64,000 nucleotides of DNA from Olleya sp. Bg11-27 (GTDB lineage Bacteria > Bacteroidota > Bacteroidia > Flavobacteriales > Flavobacteriaceae). This document shows, in pieces, positions 17,285 through 26,214 of the stretch (positions within the stretch are counted from its first letter, which is position 1; every line of letters begins with the position of its first letter). The notes under the pieces were generated by a model, which was not told where the DNA came from, ran no database searches, and saw nothing but the letters and a program-made list of their open reading frames with translations. The stretch lies in NCBI RefSeq assembly GCF_002831645.1, contig NZ_CP025117.1, forward strand, positions 1,433,514 to 1,497,513, in the 5' to 3' direction. A program made the translations under genes and the position numbers.

Positions 17285-20023
17285 TTGAAAAATATTACTT
17301 ACCTCGTTTTAGTAATTCTAATGTGTTATACTTCAAAAGTAAACGCGCAATGTAACGAACAGGAGACTGTTGTTATTTGTGATATGACAACTATTGATAA
17401 TAATAATGATGGGATTCCAGATGGAATAATCAATTTGTATGATCAGTACAATAGTACTACTGGAGGGACTATTTCAGTTGCTACAGGGACTTGGTTTGAT
17501 CCTGATTTCAACTTTGCCTTAGATGAAGCTACTGGTGATCTGTTCTTATGGGATTTAGATGATTCTTCGGTAGCAATAACAGATTATCAGTTTCAATTAA
17601 TTGATACTAATTCTGCCTGTCCAGATGGTATTATAGCTACTGTTAATTTAGTTTTAGGGCCTTTTGAAGGTAATCCTTTACCTCCGCAAGGAGTTAATGA
17701 CGCTAATATCACAATTTGTGAGAGTATATTATCAACTTTTGATTTATTTCAGGTCTTTGAATCACAACCTTCCCCTCATAAAAATGGTATTTGGGAATTT
17801 GTAGGTAATTTAGGAGATCCTTCAAATTTTTTAGGATTTGGACCAACACCAAGTAGTTTTAATGCTACTATACCCTACGTGCCTTTTGGTAATTTGATAG
17901 AATTTGATGTTTTTGAGTTTACTTATACAGTACCAGGTATTTCGCCATGCAGTCCAACTTCCGTTTCAAATATTAAAGTAGAAGTTATTAGAGATGTTTT
18001 TTCGGGTAGTGCAACTAACTATTCTATTTGTGAAGATGATATATTAGCGGGACTTTGGGATAATGATATTAATTTAACGGATGACCAGTATTTGAGTGGA
18101 GAAGATGTTGAAGGGCTTTGGTCTGCAAATAATGATCCAAGTGGTCAAATTTCCAATCCTTTAGATGCTATAATCAATATAAGAGAAATTTATGATTTTT
18201 TAAAGGCCTCAAACCCTATGTTCTCTTGCGAGACTTTTACTTTTAGTTATACGGTTGAAGCACGATCTTCGTTAACTAATTGTTCTGATAAGACAACAAG
18301 TATATCTTTTACATTTTTCGAAACAATACGGTTTTTCGAACAGGAAGATCCTCCTTTGGAAATCTGTACTGACGATTTTCGGCCATATTCTATAAGTTTA
18401 TATGATGAATTACTTTTTACAACAGAAAATGGAATAGTGTATGAATATCCTAATTCTATTTATACAAATTGGACATTGATTTCAGGTCCTTCAGATTTAA
18501 ATATTCAAGAAAATGGAGAAATAATTTTATATGACCATCAGGTTTTAACAACAGAAGGGCTTATAGATATTGAAGGAATTACTAATGACGATGTAGGAAC
18601 TTATGTGTTTAGCTATAACGTTTCTTCGGATGCGACATGTCTAGGTAGTCCATGCGCAAATCGTAGTGCAGAAGTGACACTTGTTATTCATCCAACCTTA
18701 TATGCTGGGGAAGATACTATTGATTTAGAATTTTGTGAAACAGATACTAGCATAGCTTCTCCATTAGATTTATTTACGTTATTAACAACTAATGGTGTTG
18801 ACGATCCTATATATCAAGGCACTGAAGGGCAGTGGTTGGATAATACAGGGACAGTAGTAATAAACCCTATTACTTTGCCAGATATTGAGGGTAGTCAAAC
18901 CTTTAATTATGTGTATTCTACGCTTACAGCGGAGGGGTGTTTGGATAGAGCAAATTTATCGTTTACTATTTTTGAAGCCTATAATCCTGGTGAAGATGGA
19001 GTTGTTGAGGTCTGTGATACCGATGTGATGTTTGATTTGTTTGATAGTTTAGGAGGTAGCCCAAGTACAATAGGGACTTGGACTGGGCCTAATGGGTATG
19101 CAACGACTGGTCACGAAGCGATTTTTGATCCATTACTATCTGAAGGAGGTGTGTATACTTATAGTTTACCTGATAATACAAATACAGGTAATGTTGTATT
19201 ATGCCCAGGTAGTGAGTCTATGGTTACAGTCACTTTATTTCAAAGCCCAATACTGGGAGAAGGCGGATTGTATGCTGTATGTCAAACTGAATTACAAATT
19301 GATTTATTTGATTATTTAGATGCTACAGCGGATACTAGTGGGAGTTTTATCGATATTGGTGCGACAGGAGTCCTGACAGGGAGTGTTCTTGATGTATCTC
19401 AATTAAGTGAAGGCGTATATGATTTTAGATATCAAATACAAGGTAACCCTCCATGTGACTTATCAAGTATAATTATTTCTATTTCGGTAATTGAAGTGGA
19501 AACACCTATTATTGAAAATCAAACATTTTGCGCAACAGATGGAGCGTCTATAAGTAATTTAGTAGCCAATAACGGACAAGATTTTAATTGGTATGATAAT
19601 GCAACAGATACGGTTCCATTAGATGCGGATACAATATTGGTGGATGGCGCTGATTATTTTGTTACAGCAACGGATGTTAATGGTTGCGAATCTTTTCGAG
19701 TAGCTATGACAGTCACGTTATTGCCTTACGGGAATCCAGAGTGTGAGGATTGTATCAGTGATGGTGTATCTGCAAACGGAGACGGTCAAAATGATCAATT
19801 TGATTTGTGTAGTCTACCACTGACCTTTCCTAATTTCGAAATTGATATTTTTAATAGGTACGGTACAATTGTTTATAAAGGAAATCAAAACACCCCTTTG
19901 TTTGATGGAGAATCAAATGTCGGTATTGGAAAAACACTACCTTCAGGTGTGTATTTTTATGTTTTTGATCCAAAAGATGGTATGACAGATCCTTTTCAAG
20001 GTAACTTTTATTTAAGCAGATAA
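17285..20023 (+). CDS. T9SS type B sorting domain (gliding-associated C-terminal) protein
   Basis: A 912-residue secreted surface protein. A signal peptide (MKNITYLVLVILMCY...VNAQ) is followed by several Cys-containing beta-sandwich repeats, with recurring CETDTS, CDTDVMFDLFD and CQTELQIDLFDYL segments, and a C-terminal type B sorting domain (SANGDGQNDQF ... FNRYGTIVYKG ... LPSGVYFYVF). Type B domains are found on SprB-like gliding adhesins, and their secretion needs a partner PorP/SprF protein, encoded 8 bp downstream. The start is TTG at 17285; the signal peptide begins there. Ligand unknown. Confidence 0.88.
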   Translation: MKNITYLVLVILMCYTSKVNAQCNEQETVVICDMTTIDNNNDGIPDGIINLYDQYNSTTGGTISVATGTWFDPDFNFALDEATGDLFLWDLDDSSVAITDYQFQLIDTNSACPDGIIATVNLVLGPFEGNPLPPQGVNDANITICESILSTFDLFQVFESQPSPHKNGIWEFVGNLGDPSNFLGFGPTPSSFNATIPYVPFGNLIEFDVFEFTYTVPGISPCSPTSVSNIKVEVIRDVFSGSATNYSICEDDILAGLWDNDINLTDDQYLSGEDVEGLWSANNDPSGQISNPLDAIINIREIYDFLKASNPMFSCETFTFSYTVEARSSLTNCSDKTTSISFTFFETIRFFEQEDPPLEICTDDFRPYSISLYDELLFTTENGIVYEYPNSIYTNWTLISGPSDLNIQENGEIILYDHQVLTTEGLIDIEGITNDDVGTYVFSYNVSSDATCLGSPCANRSAEVTLVIHPTLYAGEDTIDLEFCETDTSIASPLDLFTLLTTNGVDDPIYQGTEGQWLDNTGTVVINPITLPDIEGSQTFNYVYSTLTAEGCLDRANLSFTIFEAYNPGEDGVVEVCDTDVMFDLFDSLGGSPSTIGTWTGPNGYATTGHEAIFDPLLSEGGVYTYSLPDNTNTGNVVLCPGSESMVTVTLFQSPILGEGGLYAVCQTELQIDLFDYLDATADTSGSFIDIGATGVLTGSVLDVSQLSEGVYDFRYQIQGNPPCDLSSIIISISVIEVETPIIENQTFCATDGASISNLVANNGQDFNWYDNATDTVPLDADTILVDGADYFVTATDVNGCESFRVAMTVTLLPYGNPECEDCISDGVSANGDGQNDQFDLCSLPLTFPNFEIDIFNRYGTIVYKGNQNTPLFDGESNVGIGKTLPSGVYFYVFDPKDGMTDPFQGNFYLSR

Positions 20024-20030
20024 TTTTAGA

Positions 20031-20942
20031 ATGAGACAAAAATTACTAATACTATTGATTCTATGTAGTTGGTCTGCATACGCACAGCAAGAGCCTCAGT
20101 ATACACAATATATGTATAATATGAGTATTGTTAATCCAGCTTATATGCTAAACGAACCTGGTATTATTCAGGTTGGTAGTTTATATAGAACCCAATGGGT
20201 GGGGATTGATGGCGCACCAAGAACAGTTAATGCTTTTGCAAACATACCTTTAAACGATAGAATAGAGTTAAGTGTAAATTATTTAAATGATAACATTGGC
20301 GATAATGTTAATTTAAGTGAAAACCTATTTAATATTGATGCGGCTTATAAGGTTAGTCTTAATGATGGATTAAACCTTTCTTTTGGTTTAAAAGCAGGAT
20401 TTGAGCATATTAATATTAGTGCCATCGGAAGTAACGTTGCTGGGGATGCTGCCTTTGGTAATAACAATAAAACGGTATTGAATATTGGAGCTGGTGTGTT
20501 TTTGTTTAATGATGCGTATTACGCAGGGGTTTCTTCGCCAAATTTAATTCCAGCGAGTTTAGATATTGAAGATGAGACGACGTATACTAACAAGCCTCAT
20601 GTTTTTTTAATTGGAGGTTATGTTTTTGATGTCGCCGATAATTTAAAATTGAAGCCGTCAACCGTGGTGAAATACACGGGAGGAGCGCCACTAACTTTTG
20701 ATTTGTCTGTTAACGCGTTATATGATGAGAAATTTGAACTTGGGGTGTCTTACAGGTATCAAGATGCTATTGCCGGATTAGCAGGGTTTAATATTTCTTC
20801 CAATTTAAAAATAGGATATGCCTATGATTTCAATACAAGTAAGCTTAATGATTTTAATAGTGGAAGTCATGAGTTTCTTTTGTTGTACAGATTTGATTTA
20901 CTAGGATTAAGTAAAAAGTATTCATCTCCAAGATTTTACTAA
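20031..20942 (+). CDS. PorP/SprF family type IX secretion membrane protein
   Basis: A 303-residue outer-membrane barrel-type protein with a signal peptide (ending AYAQ), the conserved QEPQYTQYMYNMSIVNPAY opening and the QWVGIDGAPRT motif near residue 50. PorP/SprF proteins work with individual type B CTD substrates for secretion and attachment. It directly follows such a substrate gene and precedes an OmpA-family protein by 1 bp: the usual three-gene module. Confidence 0.93.
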   Translation: MRQKLLILLILCSWSAYAQQEPQYTQYMYNMSIVNPAYMLNEPGIIQVGSLYRTQWVGIDGAPRTVNAFANIPLNDRIELSVNYLNDNIGDNVNLSENLFNIDAAYKVSLNDGLNLSFGLKAGFEHINISAIGSNVAGDAAFGNNNKTVLNIGAGVFLFNDAYYAGVSSPNLIPASLDIEDETTYTNKPHVFLIGGYVFDVADNLKLKPSTVVKYTGGAPLTFDLSVNALYDEKFELGVSYRYQDAIAGLAGFNISSNLKIGYAYDFNTSKLNDFNSGSHEFLLLYRFDLLGLSKKYSSPRFY

Positions 20943-20943
20943 A

Positions 20944-22995
20944 ATGATAAAAAGATTAAGTGTTATTATAGCTCTATTGGTTTTTCAAGTGGGTTTAGCT
21001 CAAAAAACAAGAGCTGATCGGTTTTTTGAAAAAGGAGATTATTTAAATGCTGCAAAATATTACGAAGCAGAATTAGGTAAAGAACGTCATAAAAATGCAT
21101 TACAGAATGTAGCTACTTCATACTACAATACCTTTCAGTATAAAAAAGCGTCTATTTATTTAAAACAACTTGTAAAAGGACAGTTTGGAGAGAAAGATAA
21201 AAGTTACGATAATCAGTTTAATTTTAAATTATATCAAGTCTTATCTGCTTTAGGAGATTATGAAACAGCATTATATTATTTAAGATTATATAAAGAAAAT
21301 GAGTCTGTAAGTATTGATAAAGTAGAGTTAATAGATACTATCGAGGCCTTTAAATTAAAGACACCGGATTATACGGTTAAGAAGACACAGTTTAACTCTG
21401 AGGCTTCAGATTTTGGAGCAGTACGATTAAGAGATAGTGTTTATTTTGTTTCAGATAGATCGACTAAGCAACTGTTATCAAAAACTTATAAATGGACTCA
21501 TAAGCCATTTTTAGATATTTACGCCACTAAAGTAAATGATAAAAATGATACGTTAGGATTGGCGAATGCAATAACAAAAACTATAAATTCTAAATTACAC
21601 GAAGGTAATTTTTGCTTTAGTAACGATGGTAATACTTTATATGTGTCAAGAAGTAATACTGCAGATGGTAAAAAAGAATTTAGCGAAGATAATAACAACA
21701 ATATCCATATTTATAAAACGATAAAAGTGGATGGTAAATGGCAAAAATTAGAGAAGTTACCATTTAATATAAACGGTTTTTCATTTCAACATCCTGCTTT
21801 AAGCCCAGACGGTAAACGTCTTTATTTTTCTTCCGATATTGAAGGTGGTTTTGGTAGCTTTGATTTGTACTATGTTACTTTAAACGTTGATGACACAACT
21901 AGTGACCCGATAAATTTGGGTAATGTTATTAATACTCAGAATAGAGAACATTTTCCATTTATTTCTCAAAAAGGGAATTTATTTTTTGCATCAAATGGAC
22001 ATGTTGGTTTAGGATTTCTAGATAATTTTGTTTCTGAAAATAGGGATGGTGAATTTACAGTGCCTGTTAATTTAGGAGCGCCTATTAATTCGCAATATGA
22101 TGACTTCAATCTTAACTATTACAATGAAAGTGAAGGTTTTTTTGCCTCTAATCGTAATAAATTAGATGATAATATTTTTCAGTTTAAACAAATTGGAGAA
22201 ATTTTTATTAGAGAGTATATCAACACTTTTGAAGTTAGGGATTTTGAAACTAAAGCATATATACCTAATGCTAATGTTGTGTTGTTAGATAAAAAAGAAA
22301 ATCAAATTTATTCAAACACTTTAGGCGATTCAGCCGTCTTTAATAGTAATTTATTAGTTGGTAAGTATCAGTTTCAAGCAGATAGTGAAGGGTATTACTC
22401 AGGAAGTATTCTAGTGATTACAAAAGAACAAGAAGATCAAAAGCATGTCCTGTATTTAAAACAAATACCACCACCAGAACCTATCGTTGTAGTTCCTGTG
22501 GTTGTACAGCCAATAGATCCTATTGAAGCTGTTATTATAGAAAAGAAAATTGATAAAAAACTTAAAAGTGAAGACCCTAAGCGTTTTGAAATGCTAACCG
22601 ATCTAGAAGGGCCACCAATTGTTGAAAAAGATGGTAAATTATTCTTTCAGTTAGAACCAATATATTTTGATTTTGGTATGTGGAGTATCACTTCTGATTC
22701 AAAATTGGTTTTAGATGAATTAGCTTCTAAATTAGAACGTTATCCAAATATTCATTTGAAAATAAGTGCCCATACAGATAGTCGTGGAACTGTAAGATAT
22801 AATCAGATTTTGTCAGAGAGACGTGCGGAATCTACCCGTAATTATTTAGCATTAGAGAGTTATATAAATGCACGACGCTTACTGTTTGAAGGTTTTGGAG
22901 AATTGTCACCAATAGTACCATGCCCAATGCTAGATTGTACGGAAGACGAACATCAATTGAATAGACGAAGTGAGTTTGAAATTGTCAAGTATTAA
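20944..22995 (+). CDS. OmpA-family protein with TPR, PD40 and carboxypeptidase-regulatory domains
   Basis: A 683-residue PorE-like envelope protein: signal peptide (ending GLAQ), TPR-like helices (about 22-115), PD40/beta-propeller repeats (about 150-420, with HPALSPDGKRLYFSSD near 283), a CarboxypepD-regulatory-like domain (about 428-507), a Pro-rich linker (PPPEPIVVVPVVVQP), then an OmpA peptidoglycan-binding domain (about 560-683, YFDFGMWSI ... HTDSRGTVRYN). Proteins of this order sit in T9SS loci and are thought to tie the outer-membrane machinery to peptidoglycan. Last gene of the module. Confidence 0.9.
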   Translation: MIKRLSVIIALLVFQVGLAQKTRADRFFEKGDYLNAAKYYEAELGKERHKNALQNVATSYYNTFQYKKASIYLKQLVKGQFGEKDKSYDNQFNFKLYQVLSALGDYETALYYLRLYKENESVSIDKVELIDTIEAFKLKTPDYTVKKTQFNSEASDFGAVRLRDSVYFVSDRSTKQLLSKTYKWTHKPFLDIYATKVNDKNDTLGLANAITKTINSKLHEGNFCFSNDGNTLYVSRSNTADGKKEFSEDNNNNIHIYKTIKVDGKWQKLEKLPFNINGFSFQHPALSPDGKRLYFSSDIEGGFGSFDLYYVTLNVDDTTSDPINLGNVINTQNREHFPFISQKGNLFFASNGHVGLGFLDNFVSENRDGEFTVPVNLGAPINSQYDDFNLNYYNESEGFFASNRNKLDDNIFQFKQIGEIFIREYINTFEVRDFETKAYIPNANVVLLDKKENQIYSNTLGDSAVFNSNLLVGKYQFQADSEGYYSGSILVITKEQEDQKHVLYLKQIPPPEPIVVVPVVVQPIDPIEAVIIEKKIDKKLKSEDPKRFEMLTDLEGPPIVEKDGKLFFQLEPIYFDFGMWSITSDSKLVLDELASKLERYPNIHLKISAHTDSRGTVRYNQILSERRAESTRNYLALESYINARRLLFEGFGELSPIVPCPMLDCTEDEHQLNRRSEFEIVKY

Positions 22996-23420
22996 ATAGA
23001 ATAGACTTATAGGGGCCTTGAGTTAGTTATTCATTTAATTAATACAAGGACCATATTATATTAGTTTTAAAGGCCTACTGATTTTGTTGTTACTCATCTT
23101 ATTGCTGTTGTTTTAATTTCTAATATTGAATAATTAGGTTCATTTTGTGTGGTGAGATTAATACTTTATTCGAAGTGTTTGGCCCGTTTTAGTACAGTTG
23201 ATACTTTTATTTACGCATAGTTCCGTTAATTTTTTTAATAAATTCCTTTAGACTAAGGTAAGCCGTATATTCCCCTTATTTGCTGGTGCTACAAAGTGTT
23301 CTAATCAGATTGTTAAAAGTATTATTAGCTCTATTTTCTTTCTTTATTTTTTATTGAGGCAACCTTTTGTATAACTTTTGCGTCTTTATAAATAGAAGCG
23401 CTAACTAAATAACACTTTTT
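22996..23420. other. Gene-free interval before the sigma factor gene
   Basis: A 425-bp AT-rich interval with no convincing reading frame or RNA. A weak stem (CCTTG / CAAGG near 23006-23045) without a T-run may end the T9SS operon. Close to the sigma gene, TTGAGGCAACC followed by TATAACTTTTG (near 23354-23380) is a loose match to the TTG/TAnnTTTG promoter and could drive the next operon. Confidence 0.4.
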
Positions 23421-23981
23421 GTGAAAGTCGTAACCTTATTTAATAACGAAACCAAGCTTATAAAAAAAGCAGCTAAAAATAATCGTGAAGCCCAACACGT
23501 ATTGTTTGAAATGCATGCGCCTAAAATGTTAAGTGTCTGTCGTTATTATGTGAAAGATTTACAACATGCTGAAGAGGTCATGCTTAATGGATTTTTTAAA
23601 GTTTTTACTAATTTAAAATCTTTTAAGGGGGAAGGTAGTTTTGAAGGTTGGATTAGGCGTATCATGGTTAGGGAGTCTATTTCATTTTTACGTCAGAAAA
23701 AAACAATTCAATTTGTAGAGGACGATTATCAACATGTCGAAATTCAAGACGAAAGCTCTCAGCAATACGATGCCGCACAATTGCAAGAGTTGATAGATAA
23801 TTTACCAGAAGGTTACAAAATGGTTTTTGTAATGTATGCCATAGAAGGTTATAAGCATGCGGAGATAGCTAAGCTTTTAAATATAAGTGAAGGGACATCA
23901 AAATCTCAATTATTTAAAGCACGAAAACTATTACAAAATAATATTAAGATACTTAATACCAAGGAATATGCCACCAAATAA
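23421..23981 (+). CDS. ECF-type RNA polymerase sigma factor
   Basis: A 186-residue sigma-70 family ECF factor. Region 2 (about 20-90) contains YVKDLQHAEEVMLNGFFKVF and FEGWIRRIMVRESISFLR; region 4 (about 120-175) contains LPEGYKMVFVMYAIEGYKHAEIAKLL and the recognition helix SEGTSKSQLFKARKLL. The start is GTG at 23421. The downstream gene overlaps its end by 14 bp and encodes a single-pass membrane protein with an anti-sigma layout, so it probably answers an envelope signal. The target promoters are unknown. Confidence 0.92.
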   Translation: MKVVTLFNNETKLIKKAAKNNREAQHVLFEMHAPKMLSVCRYYVKDLQHAEEVMLNGFFKVFTNLKSFKGEGSFEGWIRRIMVRESISFLRQKKTIQFVEDDYQHVEIQDESSQQYDAAQLQELIDNLPEGYKMVFVMYAIEGYKHAEIAKLLNISEGTSKSQLFKARKLLQNNIKILNTKEYATK

Positions 23982-24711
23982 ATTTGAAAAGCAATTAAAA
24001 GACACTTTGAAGCGTCGTACAATTGCACCAAGTAAAACAACTTGGAGTCAATTAGACACGCTATTAGATCAACGTCAAGATAAACGAAAAGTCTCATTTT
24101 GGTGGTTGAGTATTGCTGCAACAGTTGTAGGCGTTTGTTTGACGGTTTTTGTTTTTAGAAATCAATCAAACACTGTTAATGGCCTTGTTGAAGACGTGAA
24201 AAATGAAATACATATACCAAGAAAAACACAACCAGTACAACCAGATGTAATTGTAAATAAAGAGGACGCTAAAAGTGATGTAATAAATGAGGAGAAAGAG
24301 CAGTATCAAGTAAAAAAGAACAGCGTTGTTATTACGACACCTACAAAAAAAGCAACCAGAATTAATTTAGCTTCAGGGAATTTAAAAACTGTTGTTAAAG
24401 AGGATGAGGTTAGTACTTTAAATACCGCTTCTAACAATGCGTCTAGTACTGTTGTTGCACAATCTCAGTCAGTAGATACCGTAATAGTTAATAATAAAAT
24501 TTTAACTAATGAGGCAGACCTGCTTTTAGATAAAGCTTATGTCAAAGTTAAGAGAACAAATTCAGGGTATAAATCCGAGAAAATAGACGCGAACTCGTTA
24601 CTAGAGGAGATAGAGATGACGTCAGAAAAGTCTCTAAAAAACAGATTGTTTCATGCCGTAAAATCAGGCTATGAGACTTTAAGAACAACAGTAGTAGAGC
24701 GCGATAATTAA
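23968..24711 (+). CDS. Putative membrane anti-sigma factor
   Basis: A 247-residue protein with a basic cytoplasmic N-terminus (residues 1-45, with WSQLDTLLDQRQDKRK), one membrane helix (WWLSIAATVVGVCLTVFVF, about 47-66) and a low-complexity Lys/Val/Ser/Thr-rich periplasmic part. It has no recognised domain. The ATG at 23968 overlaps the sigma gene end by 14 bp, which is the common arrangement of ECF sigma and anti-sigma pairs. Anti-sigma function is inferred from topology and position. Confidence 0.65.
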   Translation: MPPNKFEKQLKDTLKRRTIAPSKTTWSQLDTLLDQRQDKRKVSFWWLSIAATVVGVCLTVFVFRNQSNTVNGLVEDVKNEIHIPRKTQPVQPDVIVNKEDAKSDVINEEKEQYQVKKNSVVITTPTKKATRINLASGNLKTVVKEDEVSTLNTASNNASSTVVAQSQSVDTVIVNNKILTNEADLLLDKAYVKVKRTNSGYKSEKIDANSLLEEIEMTSEKSLKNRLFHAVKSGYETLRTTVVERDN

Positions 24712-24742
24712 ATCAATTAATCATTAAAAAAAACGAACAGTT

Positions 24743-25792
24743 ATGCAAAACATTACAAAACATTTAGTGTACTTGTTTTTATTGTTGGCAGTAAGTCAGC
24801 TTAAAGCACAAGTAATGGATTCAATACCAAGAATAGAATCCATAAAAGAAACAATTACTATCGAAGAGCGTGACGCCTTAAAATTAGAAATTGAAACAAT
24901 CAATGATCAATTAGAGGAAGATGAGATTACTTTTGAAGAAGCAGAACAATTAAAAAAAGAAGCTGCGGAAAAAAGAGCATTAAATATCGAAAATAGAATC
25001 GCTATTGCGGTAAATAGATTAGAATTTTTAAATCGAAATAATCAAGATTCTGAGGATGACATTCAAAAAACAATAGTGTCTATTAAAATCGGGGACAGTG
25101 ATAGGGAGATTCTTGGGGTACGAGCAAATAGAAAACCTCCCAAAAAAGATATCCGTACAGGTAACCAAATGCTTTTTGCAATGGGGTTTAATAATACACT
25201 AATTGATGGTGTTAGTTTAAGTGATACACCCTATAAATTAGGTGGTTCTGGATTTGTGGAACTAGGGTGGTTATGGAATACTCGAGTGTTAAAAGAGTCT
25301 AACTTTTTACGTTTTAAATATGGGCTTTCTGTTCAATGGAATAAATTGGATATAAAAAATGGGTTGTTTTTTGTTCAAGACGGCAACCAAACAAAATTAC
25401 AGTCGTTTGATGGCGATTTAAATCGTGCCAAGTTTAGAACGACTAGCTTAGTTATTCCGATGCATCTTGAATTTGGCCCATGGAGTAAAAAGGATTATGA
25501 AGATGGTCGTGTGCGTTATTTTAATCATAATAAGTTTAAAGTAGGATTGGGAGGTTATTTTGGTGTAAATGGTAATGCAGTACAAAAATTAACTTATAAA
25601 GAAAACGGAGATCGTGTAAAGGAAAAAATTAAAAGAAACTTTAATACCAACACATTCACGTATGGTCTTAGTGGGTATATTGGAGTGGGAGATTTAAGTT
25701 TATATGCTAAATACGATATAGCACCATTATTTAAAAATCAAGCATTTGATCAAAATAATATTTCTTTAGGTATTAGAGTGGATTTAGATTAG
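24743..25792 (+). CDS. Putative outer-membrane beta-barrel protein with coiled-coil N-terminus
   Basis: A 349-residue exported protein: signal peptide (ending LKAQ), an acidic heptad-rich segment (about 28-100, rich in EEAEQLKKEAAEKRAL-like repeats), then beta-strand-rich sequence resembling PorT-like barrels (GFVELGWLWNTRVL, FRTTSLVIPMHLEFGPW, YGLSGYIGVGDLSLYAKYD, ending in an NNISLGIRVDLD strand). It follows the sigma/anti-sigma pair by 31 bp and probably belongs to the same operon. Exact function unknown. Confidence 0.7.
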   Translation: MQNITKHLVYLFLLLAVSQLKAQVMDSIPRIESIKETITIEERDALKLEIETINDQLEEDEITFEEAEQLKKEAAEKRALNIENRIAIAVNRLEFLNRNNQDSEDDIQKTIVSIKIGDSDREILGVRANRKPPKKDIRTGNQMLFAMGFNNTLIDGVSLSDTPYKLGGSGFVELGWLWNTRVLKESNFLRFKYGLSVQWNKLDIKNGLFFVQDGNQTKLQSFDGDLNRAKFRTTSLVIPMHLEFGPWSKKDYEDGRVRYFNHNKFKVGLGGYFGVNGNAVQKLTYKENGDRVKEKIKRNFNTNTFTYGLSGYIGVGDLSLYAKYDIAPLFKNQAFDQNNISLGIRVDLD

Positions 25793-25811
25793 TTTTTACA
25801 GTAATTTATAT

Positions 25812-25856
25812 AAAAGCGCTTCTTTTAATTTAATAAAAGAAGTGCTTTTGTTTTTT
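25812..25856 (+). terminator. Terminator of the sigma factor operon
   Basis: Arms AAAAGCGCTTCTTTTA (from 25812) and TAAAAGAAGTGCTTTT (to 25849), with one G-T wobble, are followed by a T-run (GTTTTTTAT). It lies 20 bp after the upstream stop. Confidence 0.8.
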
Positions 25857-25950
25857 ATAGCGGTGTAAGTGGTCATGTTATCAGTAGATTAAATAAATTT
25901 TATTTTTTTAATAAAAAAGTTTTTAATTCAAAAAAAAGTATTTCATTTGC

Positions 25951-26176
25951 AGTATAATAGCTGAACACTTTGAACTCTGTTTCTATGTTCGGGCTTTTGA
26001 AAATTAGGAAGTCATATTCAAAAGCAGCTTACAGATTAAGCGACCGAATTCTAAAGCTAACTTCCGCTTTAACCTCTATATATGCTAGCCAGCATCAGTT
26101 TGGCTTTGTGCCTACTTACGACCTTAGAATTCAAATTTGATAGTCACTTTGTTATATTTTTTTAACAAGGATTTTT
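25951..26176 (+). ncRNA. Candidate structured cis-regulatory leader RNA of the polyamine operon
   Basis: The roughly 250-nt leader between a TATAAT-like box (25953-25958) and the arginine decarboxylase ATG carries several pairings. P1 is GCTTTTGAA 25993-26001 with TTCAAAAGC 26017-26025. P2 is GCTTA 26027-26031 with TAAGC 26037-26041. P3 is GAATTCTAA 26046-26054 with TTAGAATTC 26124-26132. P4 is AGCCA 26087-26091 with TGGCT 26101-26105. The loop of P1 (GGAAGT 26007-26012) can pair with ACTTCC 26060-26065 inside P3, a pseudoknot. A terminator-like stem (CTTTGTTA 26147-26154 with TAACAAGG 26163-26170, then ATTTTT) precedes the gene. The architecture resembles a riboswitch or attenuator, but I do not recognise a known class. 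The structure is read by eye only. Confidence 0.55.
25985..26140 (+). CDS. Possible upstream short ORF in the polyamine leader
   Basis: An ATG at 25985 opens 51 codons to TGA 26138-26140, all inside the structured leader. The product would be basic at the N-terminus and end FVPTYDLRIQI. The stop lies 7 nt before the terminator-like stem, so a ribosome held there would block that stem, as in known arrest-peptide systems. Against translation: there is no clear ribosome binding site, several codons are rare for this genome (CGA, AGG, GGG, CTA), and it overlaps the RNA helices. It may be incidental. Confidence 0.3.
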   Translation: MFGLLKIRKSYSKAAYRLSDRILKLTSALTSIYASQHQFGFVPTYDLRIQI

Positions 26177-26214
26177 AAACTATTTATATTTCAATTTTAA
26201 CGTTTTAAACAAAA

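Noticed and set aside
19092-19319. 75-codon frame inside the T9SS type B gene
   Set aside because: It lies wholly within a well-supported long coding frame and has no family resemblance.
22996-23420. Small RNA or riboswitch before the sigma factor gene
   Set aside because: Only one weak 5-bp stem was found, with no T-run and no layered pairings, so I do not claim an RNA.
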